Below are positions 51,195-60,437 of a stretch of 64,000 nucleotides of DNA, one piece after another. Position numbers and translations under genes: made by a program. Each line of letters starts with the position of its first letter. The stretch's first letter is position 1. This DNA comes from Rothia mucilaginosa ATCC 25296 (GTDB lineage Bacteria; Actinomycetota; Actinomycetes; Actinomycetales; Micrococcaceae): positions 372,001-436,000 of the forward strand of contig NZ_ACVO01000015.1 in assembly GCF_000175615.1 (NCBI RefSeq), given 5' to 3'. A model generated the notes under the pieces. It was given only the letters and a program-made list of their open reading frames with translations, was not told the origin of the DNA and ran no database searches.

Positions 51195-52196
51195 ATGAAC
51201 CTCACCCGCCGCCCGCGCCGCCTGCGCACCACCGCAGCCATGCGCTCCCTCGTCGCTGAGACTACTCTGCGCCCCGCGCAGCTGATTCAGGTGTTCTTCG
51301 TTCGCGACGGCATCGACGAACCGCAGCCGATTCGTTCGATGCCCGGTCAGTACCAGCACACCCTGGAGAGCATCATCCCCGCCGTGCGTGAGGCGTACGA
51401 GGCGGGCATCCGCTGCATTGACCTGTTCGGTATTCCTCGCGATGAGGATAAGGACGAGGTCGGCTCGACCGCCTGGGATCCGCAGGGCATCCTGAACCGC
51501 GCGATTGCGGTGTGCCGCGAGGAGTTCGGCGACGACCTGGTGGTTATGGCTGATACCTGCCTGGATGAGTTCACGAGCCACGGCCACTGCGGCGTGCTGG
51601 TTGATAATGGCCACGGCACGCCCGTGGTGGATAATGATCAGACTGTGGAGCTGTACTGCAAGATGGCGGTTTCGCAGGCTCGCGCGGGTGCGCACACGGT
51701 GTCCCCGTCGGGCATGATGGACGGCCAGATCGTGGCGATGCGTGCCGCCCTGGACGAGGCTGGCTTTGAGGATGTGTCGATTCTGGCGTATTCGGCGAAG
51801 TACGCTTCGGCGTTCTTCGGCCCGTTCCGTGACGCGGTAGAGTCGACCTTCAAGGGCGACCGTAAGACCTATCAGCAGGATCCGGCGAACCGCCGCGAGT
51901 CGCTTCTGGAGGTGCGCGCTGACCTGGAGGAGGGCGCGGATATGGTCATGGTGAAGCCTGCCGGTAGCTACCTGGATATTGTGCGCGAGGTGGCGGAGTT
52001 TTCGCCGGTGCCGGTGGCGGCGTATCAGGTGTCGGGTGAGTACGCGATGATTGAGGCGGCTGCGGCGAACGGCTGGATTGACCGTAAGGCTGTGGTGTTG
52101 GAGTCGCTGCGTTCGATTCACCGTGCCGGTGCGGACGTCATTCTGACCTATTACGGTACGGAGGCGGCAGGCTGGCTTCGCGAGCTGGATGCCTAA
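51195..52196 (+). CDS. hemB: Porphobilinogen synthase (delta-aminolevulinate dehydratase)
   Basis: A 333-residue TIM-barrel enzyme condensing two 5-aminolevulinates. Two Schiff-base lysines are in YSAKYASAFFGPFRDA and MVMVKPAGSYLDI. The metal site reads DTCLDEFTSHGHCGVL: one Cys before LD and one in HGHC, an intermediate between the fully Zn-cysteine and the Mg-aspartate types that is usual in Actinobacteria. CAGGAGAGATC precedes the ATG. Last gene of the forward heme run; a strong terminator follows. Confidence 0.95.
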   Translation: MNLTRRPRRLRTTAAMRSLVAETTLRPAQLIQVFFVRDGIDEPQPIRSMPGQYQHTLESIIPAVREAYEAGIRCIDLFGIPRDEDKDEVGSTAWDPQGILNRAIAVCREEFGDDLVVMADTCLDEFTSHGHCGVLVDNGHGTPVVDNDQTVELYCKMAVSQARAGAHTVSPSGMMDGQIVAMRAALDEAGFEDVSILAYSAKYASAFFGPFRDAVESTFKGDRKTYQQDPANRRESLLEVRADLEEGADMVMVKPAGSYLDIVREVAEFSPVPVAAYQVSGEYAMIEAAAANGWIDRKAVVLESLRSIHRAGADVILTYYGTEAAGWLRELDA

Positions 52197-52219
52197 CCCC
52201 TTCCCTCTTTGAACGCTGA

Positions 52220-52257
52220 GAAGCCACATGCTGTGTGAACAGCATGTGGCTTCTTTT
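52220..52257 (+). terminator. Terminator after hemB
   Basis: GAAGCCACATGCTG pairs perfectly with CAGCATGTGGCTTC, followed by TTTT. The outer 11 bp equal those of the palindromic repeats at 56.3 and 57.6 kb. Confidence 0.93.
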
Positions 52258-52376
52258 GCATGCGGTGACCAGCGCTGAAGACAAAATTAGAGAATCAGCA
52301 TAGGATTTAAGAGAGGCTTCTCTATATTCAGAGAAGCAGGCTGGTAAACAGCATAAATTCTATTGCTTGGAGGGAC

Positions 52377-53192
52377 ATGCTACCAGAGAAATTTAATACT
52401 AGTAGAGGATATAAAGATTTTAATATGAATGATCTTGCTCGATTTGTACTTCGTGCTCGGATCATTCAGGATCATTCCTTAGCTCAGGATATCGGAGCAC
52501 TAAAAGAACTATCTGAAGTTAAATTCAAATTTAATATTTTAAATTTTAATAAGGGTGGGGGCGCTAATATTACTGTTGATGATATTAAATTGCCACATTC
52601 GGAACAAATTGAGAGTGCTGCTGCACGTGTTCGCCCGGTATTTTTATTTTCTGATGGAATTTTCTATGCGGATGTCCTGGCGTTTTTATATGAAAAGATT
52701 GTGGATGATAATGGAAAGAAGAAAGTTTTGGAGTTGCTTCATGAGTGTCAGATGGCTGATCCCGACTATCCGGTTAGTGGTAAAGGGAAACGCGCAGGGG
52801 ATGGAGGGGCAGGATTTTCTAATAAGGAGCTGGCGGGCTCTTGGTTGTATGGGTCTTTGTTGCACGATGATGAAAATCGCAGGACATTTTCTGATGCTGC
52901 GGGGATAGAGCATGCTTACCACGCGGCGGTTTGTTCCGTGCCTGCGATGATGTTGGGTGTTGTAAGAATTCTTCATTTTATAGAGCCCCTTGTCTGTGAT
53001 GGAAAGCTTAATCTAGACCCTGAACTCTGGAAGATTGATGTAACGTTTAAGGGTACAACTTTATCCTTCCGCGGAAAAGTATCTGTGTATGTAGCTGAGG
53101 TAGGCACAACATTTCCTCAAAGCATTGAAACGGATATGTTAGAAGCAGAAGGGTGGAAGCCACTGCAAGAAGCTTTATTCCAGGAAAAATAG
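52377..53192 (+). CDS. Unknown protein of the AT-rich accessory block
   Basis: A 271-residue soluble protein with no domain I recognise. It has no signal peptide or membrane helix. Codon use is AT-rich (many AAT, TTA, GAT codons) unlike the heme genes, pointing to horizontal transfer. The central part HECQMADPDYPVSGKGKRAGDGGAGF suggests a flexible loop, and a His/Tyr-rich segment (GIEHAYHAAVCSVPAMMLG) follows. GGAGGG lies 2-3 nt before the ATG, tight but plausible. It is convergent with the MmeI-like restriction-modification gene and shares its terminator, so a defence-linked role is possible but unproven. Confidence 0.65.
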   Translation: MLPEKFNTSRGYKDFNMNDLARFVLRARIIQDHSLAQDIGALKELSEVKFKFNILNFNKGGGANITVDDIKLPHSEQIESAAARVRPVFLFSDGIFYADVLAFLYEKIVDDNGKKKVLELLHECQMADPDYPVSGKGKRAGDGGAGFSNKELAGSWLYGSLLHDDENRRTFSDAAGIEHAYHAAVCSVPAMMLGVVRILHFIEPLVCDGKLNLDPELWKIDVTFKGTTLSFRGKVSVYVAEVGTTFPQSIETDMLEAEGWKPLQEALFQEK

Positions 53193-53207
53193 GGAATTAA
53201 ATACTTA

Positions 53208-53251
53208 AATGGCTGTGGGGATTTGAAAATATTCAAACCCCCACAGCCATT
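53208..53251 (+). terminator. Bidirectional terminator between the unknown gene and the MmeI-like gene
   Basis: AATGGCTGTGGGG pairs perfectly with CCCCACAGCCATT, with an inner TTGAA/TTCAA stem. Confidence 0.92.
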
Positions 53252-53263
53252 CTCTATATACGC

Positions 53264-56143
53264 TTAAGATATTTCTTCGGGTTTCGCAATTTCAATATAG
53301 CGGTCGAAGAGAATCTCCAAACGCTTTACATTAGAGGAACATCTTCTCGAAGCACCGAACGCCTTGTCTACCAACGAGTCTAAATCTCGATGTGCCGCCA
53401 GCAACTCGGGGCTCATGGCCAAAGGGTTATACAAGTCTACCAACGAGATTGACCCCTCATGCTTATTAGTCAATTTCTCACGCACTGTCAAAATTTTCTT
53501 ACCAGCGGCAATGATCCTAGCCCGTAAAGTTGCGTCGACAGGAGGCAGCGGGAGGTTATTCCAGACCACAGTGTTTGAGAAACGTAGGCGTGATTCTAGC
53601 GCGCCGCCAATAGCGCGTTGCCAGGTAATAAACATTGAGGAGCTGATAATTGCAAAGATGAACCCATCCGTGTCACGAACAGCGTAAATCTGGTTACCAA
53701 TAATAACCTCGGCAGGAAGATATTCTGCAGTGTAGAACAGTCTATTCTCTGATACAACAGCAGGAATAGCAAGAAAATCATAATCTGGCTGTCGTAGTTC
53801 TACAAACAAGTGAGGGGATGATGCTTTTCTTTGAGTAGGAGCTTTTGAGCTATTTTCGCGGGCTGATTTTACAGCTTCTAGACGAAGCTTGAGCACGGGA
53901 CTCTTGGCAATATCGGCCGGATTCATGTCTTTGAGCCATAAGCACCAACGTTTCTTGTTGTTCAATAAATCATGACCCATGTAAAAATCTCGTATATATT
54001 TAGCAGCAATAGGGTCTTCCAGGACTTTTTGGAGATTATTCTTATCAGATATAATAAGATTTTTTCCATCTGCCGGTTTTGAGCCAATTTTTGCTGGGAT
54101 TAACTGTGGAGACAATGGTCCTTTTTTATTGTCTTCCACGAATACATTTTTGTGGTCCAATAGGTATGGGTTGATATTTTCAATATTGGGAATTTTGTAT
54201 GTTTCTTTTTTCTTGAAATCATATTCAAAAAGATGTCGAGTAAACTCCTTTGCGCGAATAAAGCCAATAATGACACAGTGAACAGCTGCCTGGCCGGGGG
54301 CTTGGGAGTCCCAAGGGAAGGTTCGATAGGCAAACTTAATCTTCCAATTTTCTTTAAATAGCGGCTTAAAAACAGATGAAACCTGTTGACCTTGCGTGAT
54401 GGAATTTGTGGCTACAAAAGCAAATTCACCTTCGTAATTATCTTTGAAGAAGAGTGCCGATTTCCAGAACCACGTCGTTACAAAGTCAAGGTAACCATGA
54501 TAATTCTTATTCCCCCATACGGTCTTCATCGAATTAGTTTGCTCTTTAGACCTACTTGACTGTCCCTTGAACGGAGGGTTGCCAAAAATAAATACCTGTT
54601 TCGCATTGCTCGGAATCAACTCACACCAGTCAGCCTTCAGCGCATCCGCATGAACAATATGCGCAACTGAGGTAATAGGAAGACGAGTAGGCACCTGACC
54701 CAGGGCGCGCGCCATGTCGCGATCTGCCTGGAACTCAGACAAGAACATTGCAACTTCAGCAATTTTTGAAGGCCACCAGTTAAGCTCAATGCCGTGGAAT
54801 TGGGCAATAGACAAACTAGTGCTCCAGGACGCATCTAGAGCCATATCACCATCAAACTTAGAAAGACGACGCATCTCAACGAGAATACGAGTCTCTAAAG
54901 CACGCAAGCGCATATAGGCGACCTGCAAGAAATTGCCTGAACCACATGCAGGGTCAAAGAAATGGGTCTCTGAAAGCTCCTGCAAAATTGCAGCCAGCGC
55001 AAGGCGTTTTTTCTTATTGCCGTCATTGGACGAAAGAACAGCCTCAACACGGGCAGTGAAATCATTCAAGAACAACGGCCCAATAGTCTTCAGAATATTT
55101 TCTTCAGTCGTGTAATGTTCGCCTGCAGCTCGTCGAGCCTCACGAGACTTCACCAACTGGAACATCGAACCAAAAATAGCGGTTGAAATCTGTGACCAGT
55201 CAAAGCCACAGGCAACCAACAGCTCCTCGCGAAGCTCTCGCGTGAAGTACTCCGTGGGGGTACGCTCAGCAAACAACGAACCATTGACATAAGGAAAACG
55301 CTCCATGAGAGCAGGAACATTCTTCATGCGAGAACGTTTAGCATCCGGCGTATCCAAATATTCAAACAGTGCATTAATCTGAGTACCCAAATCTGAGCCA
55401 TCCTCGCGCGTATGCTTGCGCAAGAAACGAGCAAAAAGATGTCTCTCCCAGATGCCTGCGTCATCGCCAAAGAGCAAGAAAAGGACACGGGTCAGGAACA
55501 TAGAAGCTTCCAGGACGCGGGTATCCTCATCCTCAGCGTTGACAGCGCCATCTTCACCTACCGGAGTATCTGCTTCATCTCCAAGCATCGCCTGGTATAG
55601 GCGCGCCATAATCTTAGAAGCAGCAATCGTAAGTTCCTGCTGCTCCTGGGTGCTAATAGCTTCTTCACCGACCAGGAACTTCAAAGAATCATAACGGTCG
55701 GGTAACTGCTCAAGATCAAATTCTTCACGCTCACCCGAGCGGCGATTCACTAGGGTAAAATGCTCAAAATCGCTCACCATAATATAGCGAGGAAGGTTCT
55801 CCTCCGGGATGCTACCGCCAGCGATATAGTCCTGAGCTTGGACAATGGCATCTTCAAGATTCTTGCCCAAAGTTTTCTGCTCAACCAATACCGTAGAAGG
55901 CCAGAACATGTCGATACGGCCTTGACGACCGGTACTCGCACGACGAGCCGGGAGCTCAAACTCGGCTACCGTACCAGGCTGAATACCGAAACAGCTCAGC
56001 AAAGAATTCCAGAAAGTCTGAGTCTCGCTGATCTCAAAGTTTGCTCGGGAAGATGCCCGATAATCATCAATTTTTTGCCGCCACTGCGCCGTGAAACGGT
56101 TTAGCTTGCCCTGAATATAAGAGCGATCATGATAGGTCTGCAT
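53264..56143 (-). CDS. MmeI-like single-chain type II restriction-modification enzyme
   Basis: A 959-residue fused nuclease-methyltransferase. Residues about 70-105 carry a PD-(D/E)XK site: Asp 78 in GRIDMFW and E88-x-K90 in VLVEQKTLGK. A helical connector spans about 170-340. The N6-adenine methyltransferase has motif I FFDPACGSGNFL (395-406) and catalytic GNPPF (521-525). Residues about 600-850 are a target-recognition domain, followed by a helical C-terminus. The order and length match MmeI-type (type IIL) enzymes, which cut at a distance and methylate one strand. Base composition is AT-richer than the flanking heme genes, indicating acquisition. All catalytic motifs look intact. Recognition sequence unknown. 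Confidence 0.85.
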   Translation of the reverse strand: MQTYHDRSYIQGKLNRFTAQWRQKIDDYRASSRANFEISETQTFWNSLLSCFGIQPGTVAEFELPARRASTGRQGRIDMFWPSTVLVEQKTLGKNLEDAIVQAQDYIAGGSIPEENLPRYIMVSDFEHFTLVNRRSGEREEFDLEQLPDRYDSLKFLVGEEAISTQEQQELTIAASKIMARLYQAMLGDEADTPVGEDGAVNAEDEDTRVLEASMFLTRVLFLLFGDDAGIWERHLFARFLRKHTREDGSDLGTQINALFEYLDTPDAKRSRMKNVPALMERFPYVNGSLFAERTPTEYFTRELREELLVACGFDWSQISTAIFGSMFQLVKSREARRAAGEHYTTEENILKTIGPLFLNDFTARVEAVLSSNDGNKKKRLALAAILQELSETHFFDPACGSGNFLQVAYMRLRALETRILVEMRRLSKFDGDMALDASWSTSLSIAQFHGIELNWWPSKIAEVAMFLSEFQADRDMARALGQVPTRLPITSVAHIVHADALKADWCELIPSNAKQVFIFGNPPFKGQSSRSKEQTNSMKTVWGNKNYHGYLDFVTTWFWKSALFFKDNYEGEFAFVATNSITQGQQVSSVFKPLFKENWKIKFAYRTFPWDSQAPGQAAVHCVIIGFIRAKEFTRHLFEYDFKKKETYKIPNIENINPYLLDHKNVFVEDNKKGPLSPQLIPAKIGSKPADGKNLIISDKNNLQKVLEDPIAAKYIRDFYMGHDLLNNKKRWCLWLKDMNPADIAKSPVLKLRLEAVKSARENSSKAPTQRKASSPHLFVELRQPDYDFLAIPAVVSENRLFYTAEYLPAEVIIGNQIYAVRDTDGFIFAIISSSMFITWQRAIGGALESRLRFSNTVVWNNLPLPPVDATLRARIIAAGKKILTVREKLTNKHEGSISLVDLYNPLAMSPELLAAHRDLDSLVDKAFGASRRCSSNVKRLEILFDRYIEIAKPEEIS

Positions 56144-56265
56144 AAATCCTCAATGTAGTGTGAGTCTAAATGAATCTTCCCTAATTGTGCACCGTGGGCG
56201 AAGAAAATACGAATGAAATGGTCAGCAAGTAATAATTCTGACTCTGATGTTTTCTCATAACAAGC

Positions 56266-56330
56266 AGAAGCCACATGTGTTTCGAAAAGCCACGTCTTAT
56301 GTGGCTTCTCGAAACACATGTGGCTTTTCG
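56266..56330 (-). repeat. Long palindromic repeat, copy 1
   Basis: Outer arms AAGCCACATGTGTTTCGA and TCGAAACACATGTGGCTT pair over 18 bp; an inner AGCCAC/GTGGCT stem has the loop GTCTTAT. It lies just after the stop of the membrane protein gene at 56335-57519 and before the MmeI-like gene promoter, so it may terminate the hemL operon. Confidence 0.93.
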
Positions 56331-56334
56331 CCGT

Positions 56335-57519
56335 TTATTCTTGTTCTTCGCTGACTGGCTTGTACCCGAGGGAGGTGCACACAATGTTGCCATTGGTGAA
56401 GTATTCCGCGAGTTTCTCCCGGTCGGCGGGGGAACGCAGGTCCGCCCAGCGTTCCTGCTCAAGGTAGAACGCGACCTGGGAGGTCAGGCAGACAACGCGC
56501 TCATCGTGTACCGCCACAATGTGCCTGCGCAGCCAGGGCATGCGCTTGGCAAGGTTCGGCGGGATTCTGGACGGCACCTTGATTTCTATCTGCCATTGCG
56601 ACGGTTCGTAGAAGGTCGTCTTGATTTGTTCGGGGTTCTTCGGGAAGACGCAGAACTCCTCAATATCGGTGTATCTGTACTTCTTCGCGGGCAGGAAAAG
56701 CCGCCCGACGTAGAACGAGTCGGGGTTGAACAGCAAGTAGACCTTCAAATAATGCCAACGCAACGCTAGCGCCGCTGAGGCTGTAACCGCCAACATGATT
56801 GAGGCACCACCAATAGGCATTGGCGGGGTGTACAAAATCGTCCAGCCGACCAGGGAGTAGAGGAAGACGATGATCGCTATCACCAGCGCCACCACCACGG
56901 TCACGCAGAGCCCCAGGTAGAGTCTAGGCGTCGAACGCACCGGTTTGGCTTGGGGATGTGCATCCTGCGGAGCAAAGAACGCGTCAATACGGTTCAGCAT
57001 TTCGCCCAGGACTTGGGGCATACCCGCGGTGTGGTTATCGAGGTTGAAGTAGCGGGAACTACGCCAAATGAAGCGGCTCCAGCACGCACCCAGGTAGACC
57101 ATGTAGAACGGCAGGACTAGTGCCGGTAGCAGGATGCCGTCACGGGCAATGTCCTTGTACAGCAGAAAGATGGACCGCGCGATAATGCAAGCCCACACGT
57201 ACATGACGGCGTGCATCCATGCCTCAAACTTAGATACACCAGAAATGCTATCGAGTTCTTTCCTGGCGCGGGTGAGGTTGGAACGCAGCTTATGTTTGGG
57301 GAGCGGGTCGCCGTCCAGGGAGCGGCGTTCGGCGTACCTCATCGCTTTGTCTACGGGGGAGCCCTTGTAGAAAACGTGCAGCCGCCTCGCTTCTTCCTTG
57401 CTCATGGTTGAGGAGTAGGCGATATCGACTGCTACGCACACCACCAGGTACAGCAGGAAGGCGATGAGCCATACGTTGCGCACCTGCTCTAGGGGCAGAC
57501 CCAGGGCTGCAAGGTCCAT
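56335..57519 (-). CDS. Membrane protein of unknown function, paralogue B
   Basis: A 394-residue protein with a hydrophobic helix at about 12-34, two at about 108-150 and two near 210-260, then a soluble C-terminal domain. The latter has short strands (YRYTDIEEFCVFPKNPEQI, QWQIEIKVPSRI) and ends in the paralogue motif SPADREKLAEYF with GNIVCTSLGYKP. The strand pattern is compatible with a bacterial PH-like fold, an inference. The ATG at 57519 follows AGAGGACAATC; upstream frame extension reads through the palindrome. It is about half identical to the next gene and follows it in the hemL transcript. Confidence 0.75.
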   Translation of the reverse strand: MDLAALGLPLEQVRNVWLIAFLLYLVVCVAVDIAYSSTMSKEEARRLHVFYKGSPVDKAMRYAERRSLDGDPLPKHKLRSNLTRARKELDSISGVSKFEAWMHAVMYVWACIIARSIFLLYKDIARDGILLPALVLPFYMVYLGACWSRFIWRSSRYFNLDNHTAGMPQVLGEMLNRIDAFFAPQDAHPQAKPVRSTPRLYLGLCVTVVVALVIAIIVFLYSLVGWTILYTPPMPIGGASIMLAVTASAALALRWHYLKVYLLFNPDSFYVGRLFLPAKKYRYTDIEEFCVFPKNPEQIKTTFYEPSQWQIEIKVPSRIPPNLAKRMPWLRRHIVAVHDERVVCLTSQVAFYLEQERWADLRSPADREKLAEYFTNGNIVCTSLGYKPVSEEQE

Positions 57520-57581
57520 GATTGTCCTCTCTAACGGTGTCTCTCTACGGGGTATCGGTGATGGTGTGTCTGTGATGCTCA

Positions 57582-57642
57582 GAAGCCACATGTGTTTCGA
57601 AAAGCAACATAAAACGTGGCTTCTCGAAACACATGTGGCTTC
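57582..57642 (-). repeat. Long palindromic repeat, copy 2
   Basis: The outer arms are identical to copy 1 and 19 bp long (GAAGCCACATGTGTTTCGA and complement). The inner part has drifted (AAGCAACATAAAACGTGGCTT). It lies between paralogue A and paralogue B. Copies 1 and 2 follow the two paralogues at the same relative place, so they were probably duplicated together. Confidence 0.93.
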
Positions 57643-57664
57643 TCGTGGTATATAGGCTGCAGGT

Positions 57665-58846
57665 TTACTTGTACTGCGCCTTCTGGAAGGACGCGCGGCG
57701 TGCCGCCTCCTCCGCATGCTTACCGGCAGGCTTATACCCCATGGTCGTGCAGATTACGCGGCCGTCCACGAAGTACTTCGCCAACATTTCACGGTCCGCC
57801 GGCGAATCCAGCTGCGCCCAGCGTCCCTGCTCAATATTGAACGCAATCTGCGCCACCAAACAATCAATCTGGTGATCGTTCAGCGAATAGTCGTGCTTGC
57901 GGCCGCCGGGGAGCAGAATCTCCAGCGTCCACTGGCTCGCGTCCTTCGGGTTCAGCTTGATAGCGTCCGGGTTCTTCGGGTACACACGGAATGCGCGAAC
58001 ATCCGAGTAGGGGCGGGACTTCGCCGGAAGGAGCAGACGCCCAGCCTGGAACGAATCCGGGTTGTACAGCACGTAATCGCGGCTACGCATCAGCAATATG
58101 ATGATCAGCAGAACGCCCGCCGCCAGCAAGAACCAGGATGCGTGACCGATATAGATCGCTTCCCAATCCTCGTCAATGCTCCAGCCCGCCAACGAAACCA
58201 GGAAGACCGAGGCGAGCAGGAACGCAATACCGCCGAGGATCCAGTAGGCGGTGCGGTCGTCACGGATCGGCTCTACACCCGGCACCGTGCCGCGCACACG
58301 GAACGGTGCGCTCAGCTTACCCAGCGTCGCCGAGTAGATGCGCGGCATGCCCAGCACACGGTCGTCCTTGCTGTATCCGCGAACTGCACGCCACTGACGG
58401 CGGCCAATACGCGCACCCAGGTACACCATGAGGAACGGCAGAATCAGCGCCGGTAGTACAACACCGTCGTACACGATATCCCAGTACAGGGTGAAGATAG
58501 AGACCGCCACAATCCAGCCCCACAGGTACATGACCACGTGGAACCAGCCGCTAAACACGCCGGCGCCCTCAATAGAATCCAGCTTCTTCTTCGCCTTCTT
58601 CGTGGCGCTACCCTTGCGAGAGGAGCTCAGCGGCGCACCCATCGCGGTGCGTTCCGCGGTGGCGCGGCGCGCCTCATCAACGGGCGAACCGGACACCTCA
58701 AGGTACAGTTCGGCTGCCTTCTCCTTCTTGATGGGCACCGGGTAGGCGATATCCACCAGCAGGCACAAGCCCAGGTACACCATGAAGGCGATCAGCCACA
58801 CGTCGCGTAGCTGCTCCATAGGCAGTCCCAGAGCGCTCAGATCCAT
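57665..58846 (-). CDS. Membrane protein of unknown function, paralogue A
   Basis: A 393-residue protein with the same plan as paralogue B: helix 1 at about 14-35 (VWLIAFMVYLGLCLLVDIAY), a Lys-rich cytosolic loop, two helices near 105-150, two near 205-260, then a soluble strand-rich domain (YNPDSFQAGRLLLPAKSRPY) and the tail SPADREMLAKYF with ICTTMGYKP. A perfect AAGGAGGTGA lies 7 nt before the ATG, and the gene starts 32 bp after hemL, so it is cotranscribed with hemL. Its GC content is closer to the heme genes than that of paralogue B. Function unknown; a link to heme synthesis or trafficking is suggested only by position. Confidence 0.78.
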   Translation of the reverse strand: MDLSALGLPMEQLRDVWLIAFMVYLGLCLLVDIAYPVPIKKEKAAELYLEVSGSPVDEARRATAERTAMGAPLSSSRKGSATKKAKKKLDSIEGAGVFSGWFHVVMYLWGWIVAVSIFTLYWDIVYDGVVLPALILPFLMVYLGARIGRRQWRAVRGYSKDDRVLGMPRIYSATLGKLSAPFRVRGTVPGVEPIRDDRTAYWILGGIAFLLASVFLVSLAGWSIDEDWEAIYIGHASWFLLAAGVLLIIILLMRSRDYVLYNPDSFQAGRLLLPAKSRPYSDVRAFRVYPKNPDAIKLNPKDASQWTLEILLPGGRKHDYSLNDHQIDCLVAQIAFNIEQGRWAQLDSPADREMLAKYFVDGRVICTTMGYKPAGKHAEEAARRASFQKAQYK

Positions 58847-58878
58847 GAGCGGCTCACCTCCTTACGTCTCTCGAACCC

Positions 58879-60228
58879 CTAAGCGGATGCGGCAGCAGCT
58901 GCGGCAGCCGGAAGAGCCGAGATGATACGGTCCATCGCCTCATCGTCGTGTGCGGCAGAAACGAACCATGCCTCGAATGCGCTCGGCGGCAGGTACACGC
59001 CGGATTCGAGCATGGAGTGGAAGAACGCGTTGTATCGGCTGGTTGCCGACGCCTTGATGTCGGCGTAGTTGTGCACGCCCTCCTGAGAGGTGCCGAACGC
59101 GACCGAGAAGAGGTTACCGGCGCTCTGGATGGAGTGGTCCACACCGGCGGCGTTGAACGCCTCGGTCAGAGCCTGCTGCAGCTGGGCGCTACGCGAATCC
59201 AGGTGCGCGTAAACGGCGGCATCAGCCAAAGTCAGGGTTGTAATACCCGCCGCAACCGACAGCGGGTTACCGGAGAGGGTACCCGCCTGGTAGACGGGGC
59301 CGACCGGTGCCAGGTGCTCCATGACCTCACGCTTACCGGCCAGTGCCGCGATGGGCATACCGCCACCAATGACCTTGCCGAACGTGAAAATATCGGGAAC
59401 CCAGCCGCCATCCTCGGGCGCCGCGTAACCCCAGTAACCAGCCGAAGACACACGGAAACCGGTCAGCACCTCATCAAAAATGACGAGCGCACCATTCGCG
59501 TGAGCAATCTCGTGCAGGCCACGGTTGAAACCGGGCTCGGGGGTCACCACACCCATGTTGCAGGGCGCCGCCTCAGTAATAATCGCGGCGATCTGACCCT
59601 CGTGGTTTGCGAACGCCTCACGCACAGCGTCCAGGTTGTTATAGGGCAGAACGATAGTCTCCGCGGCGGTTGCGGCAGTCACGCCAGCAGAACCCGGCAG
59701 CGCCAGGGTAGCCACACCCGAACCAGCCTCGGAAAGCAGCGCATCCACGTGACCGTGGTAGCAGCCCGCAAACTTAATAATCTTGTCGCGACCGGTCACA
59801 CCACGCGCCAGACGAATCGCAGTCATGGTCGCCTCAGTACCGGTGGACACCATACGCACCTGATCAATAGCCCAGGGAATCGCCGCGTTAATACGGTTGA
59901 CCACCAGCTCAGCCAGCTCAGCCTCCGGCGCGCTCGCCGCACCAAAAGACAGGCCGCGCTCAGCCGCCTGCTGAACCGCCTCAACCACCTGCGGATGCGC
60001 ATGACCCAGAATCGACGGACCCCACGAGCAGACCAGGTCAACGTACTCGTTGCCGTCCGCATCGTACAGGTACGCGCCCTTAGCCTTCGCCGCAAACGCA
60101 GGAGTGCCGCCCACAGAATTGAAGGCGCGCACCGGGGAATTCACACCACCGGGAATCACCGCGCGAGAACGCTCAAACAGCTTCTCGCTGGCTTCGTGGT
60201 GCAGCGGGTGGGTAGAGGAAGGAGTCAT
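58879..60228 (-). CDS. hemL: Glutamate-1-semialdehyde 2,1-aminomutase
   Basis: A 449-residue PLP aminotransferase-fold enzyme producing 5-aminolevulinate. Signature blocks are [64 protein letters not shown] and [14 protein letters not shown] with the PLP Lys. The ATG at 60228 is used; GAAAGG lies 10 nt upstream and a TTG at 60246 starts within that region. It runs opposite to hemE-hemB and is separated from hemB by the accessory block. Two paralogous membrane genes follow in the same transcript. Confidence 0.94.
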   Translation of the reverse strand: MTPSSTHPLHHEASEKLFERSRAVIPGGVNSPVRAFNSVGGTPAFAAKAKGAYLYDADGNEYVDLVCSWGPSILGHAHPQVVEAVQQAAERGLSFGAASAPEAELAELVVNRINAAIPWAIDQVRMVSTGTEATMTAIRLARGVTGRDKIIKFAGCYHGHVDALLSEAGSGVATLALPGSAGVTAATAAETIVLPYNNLDAVREAFANHEGQIAAIITEAAPCNMGVVTPEPGFNRGLHEIAHANGALVIFDEVLTGFRVSSAGYWGYAAPEDGGWVPDIFTFGKVIGGGMPIAALAGKREVMEHLAPVGPVYQAGTLSGNPLSVAAGITTLTLADAAVYAHLDSRSAQLQQALTEAFNAAGVDHSIQSAGNLFSVAFGTSQEGVHNYADIKASATSRYNAFFHSMLESGVYLPPSAFEAWFVSAAHDDEAMDRIISALPAAAAAAASA

Positions 60229-60437
60229 CGTATCGGTGCCTTTCAACAGAGACGGCGAACTAAAGAATTACAAGGGACGACGTGCAACGGGCAACGGAGC
60301 CCGCACGCTATGAGCGTCCCGTACCTAACCATCATAGGCGCTACAGATGAACCGCAGGTGACAAGCACCTGAACGTACCGAAAGGTGACGATAAAACACA
60401 ACAGACAAGTTAGGGAACAGAGGGGATGCGCAACGCG

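Noticed and set aside
56101..56319. 72-residue minus-strand frame between the MmeI-like gene and paralogue B
   Set aside because: Its first codons are the palindromic repeat itself; no ribosome site or homology.
52201..58850. Integrated prophage or transposon
   Set aside because: No integrase, transposase, tRNA attachment site or terminal repeats are present; only base composition and gene content suggest acquisition.
58948..60372. 474-residue frame antisense to hemL
   Set aside because: HemL motifs on the minus strand are complete; the antisense product resembles nothing.
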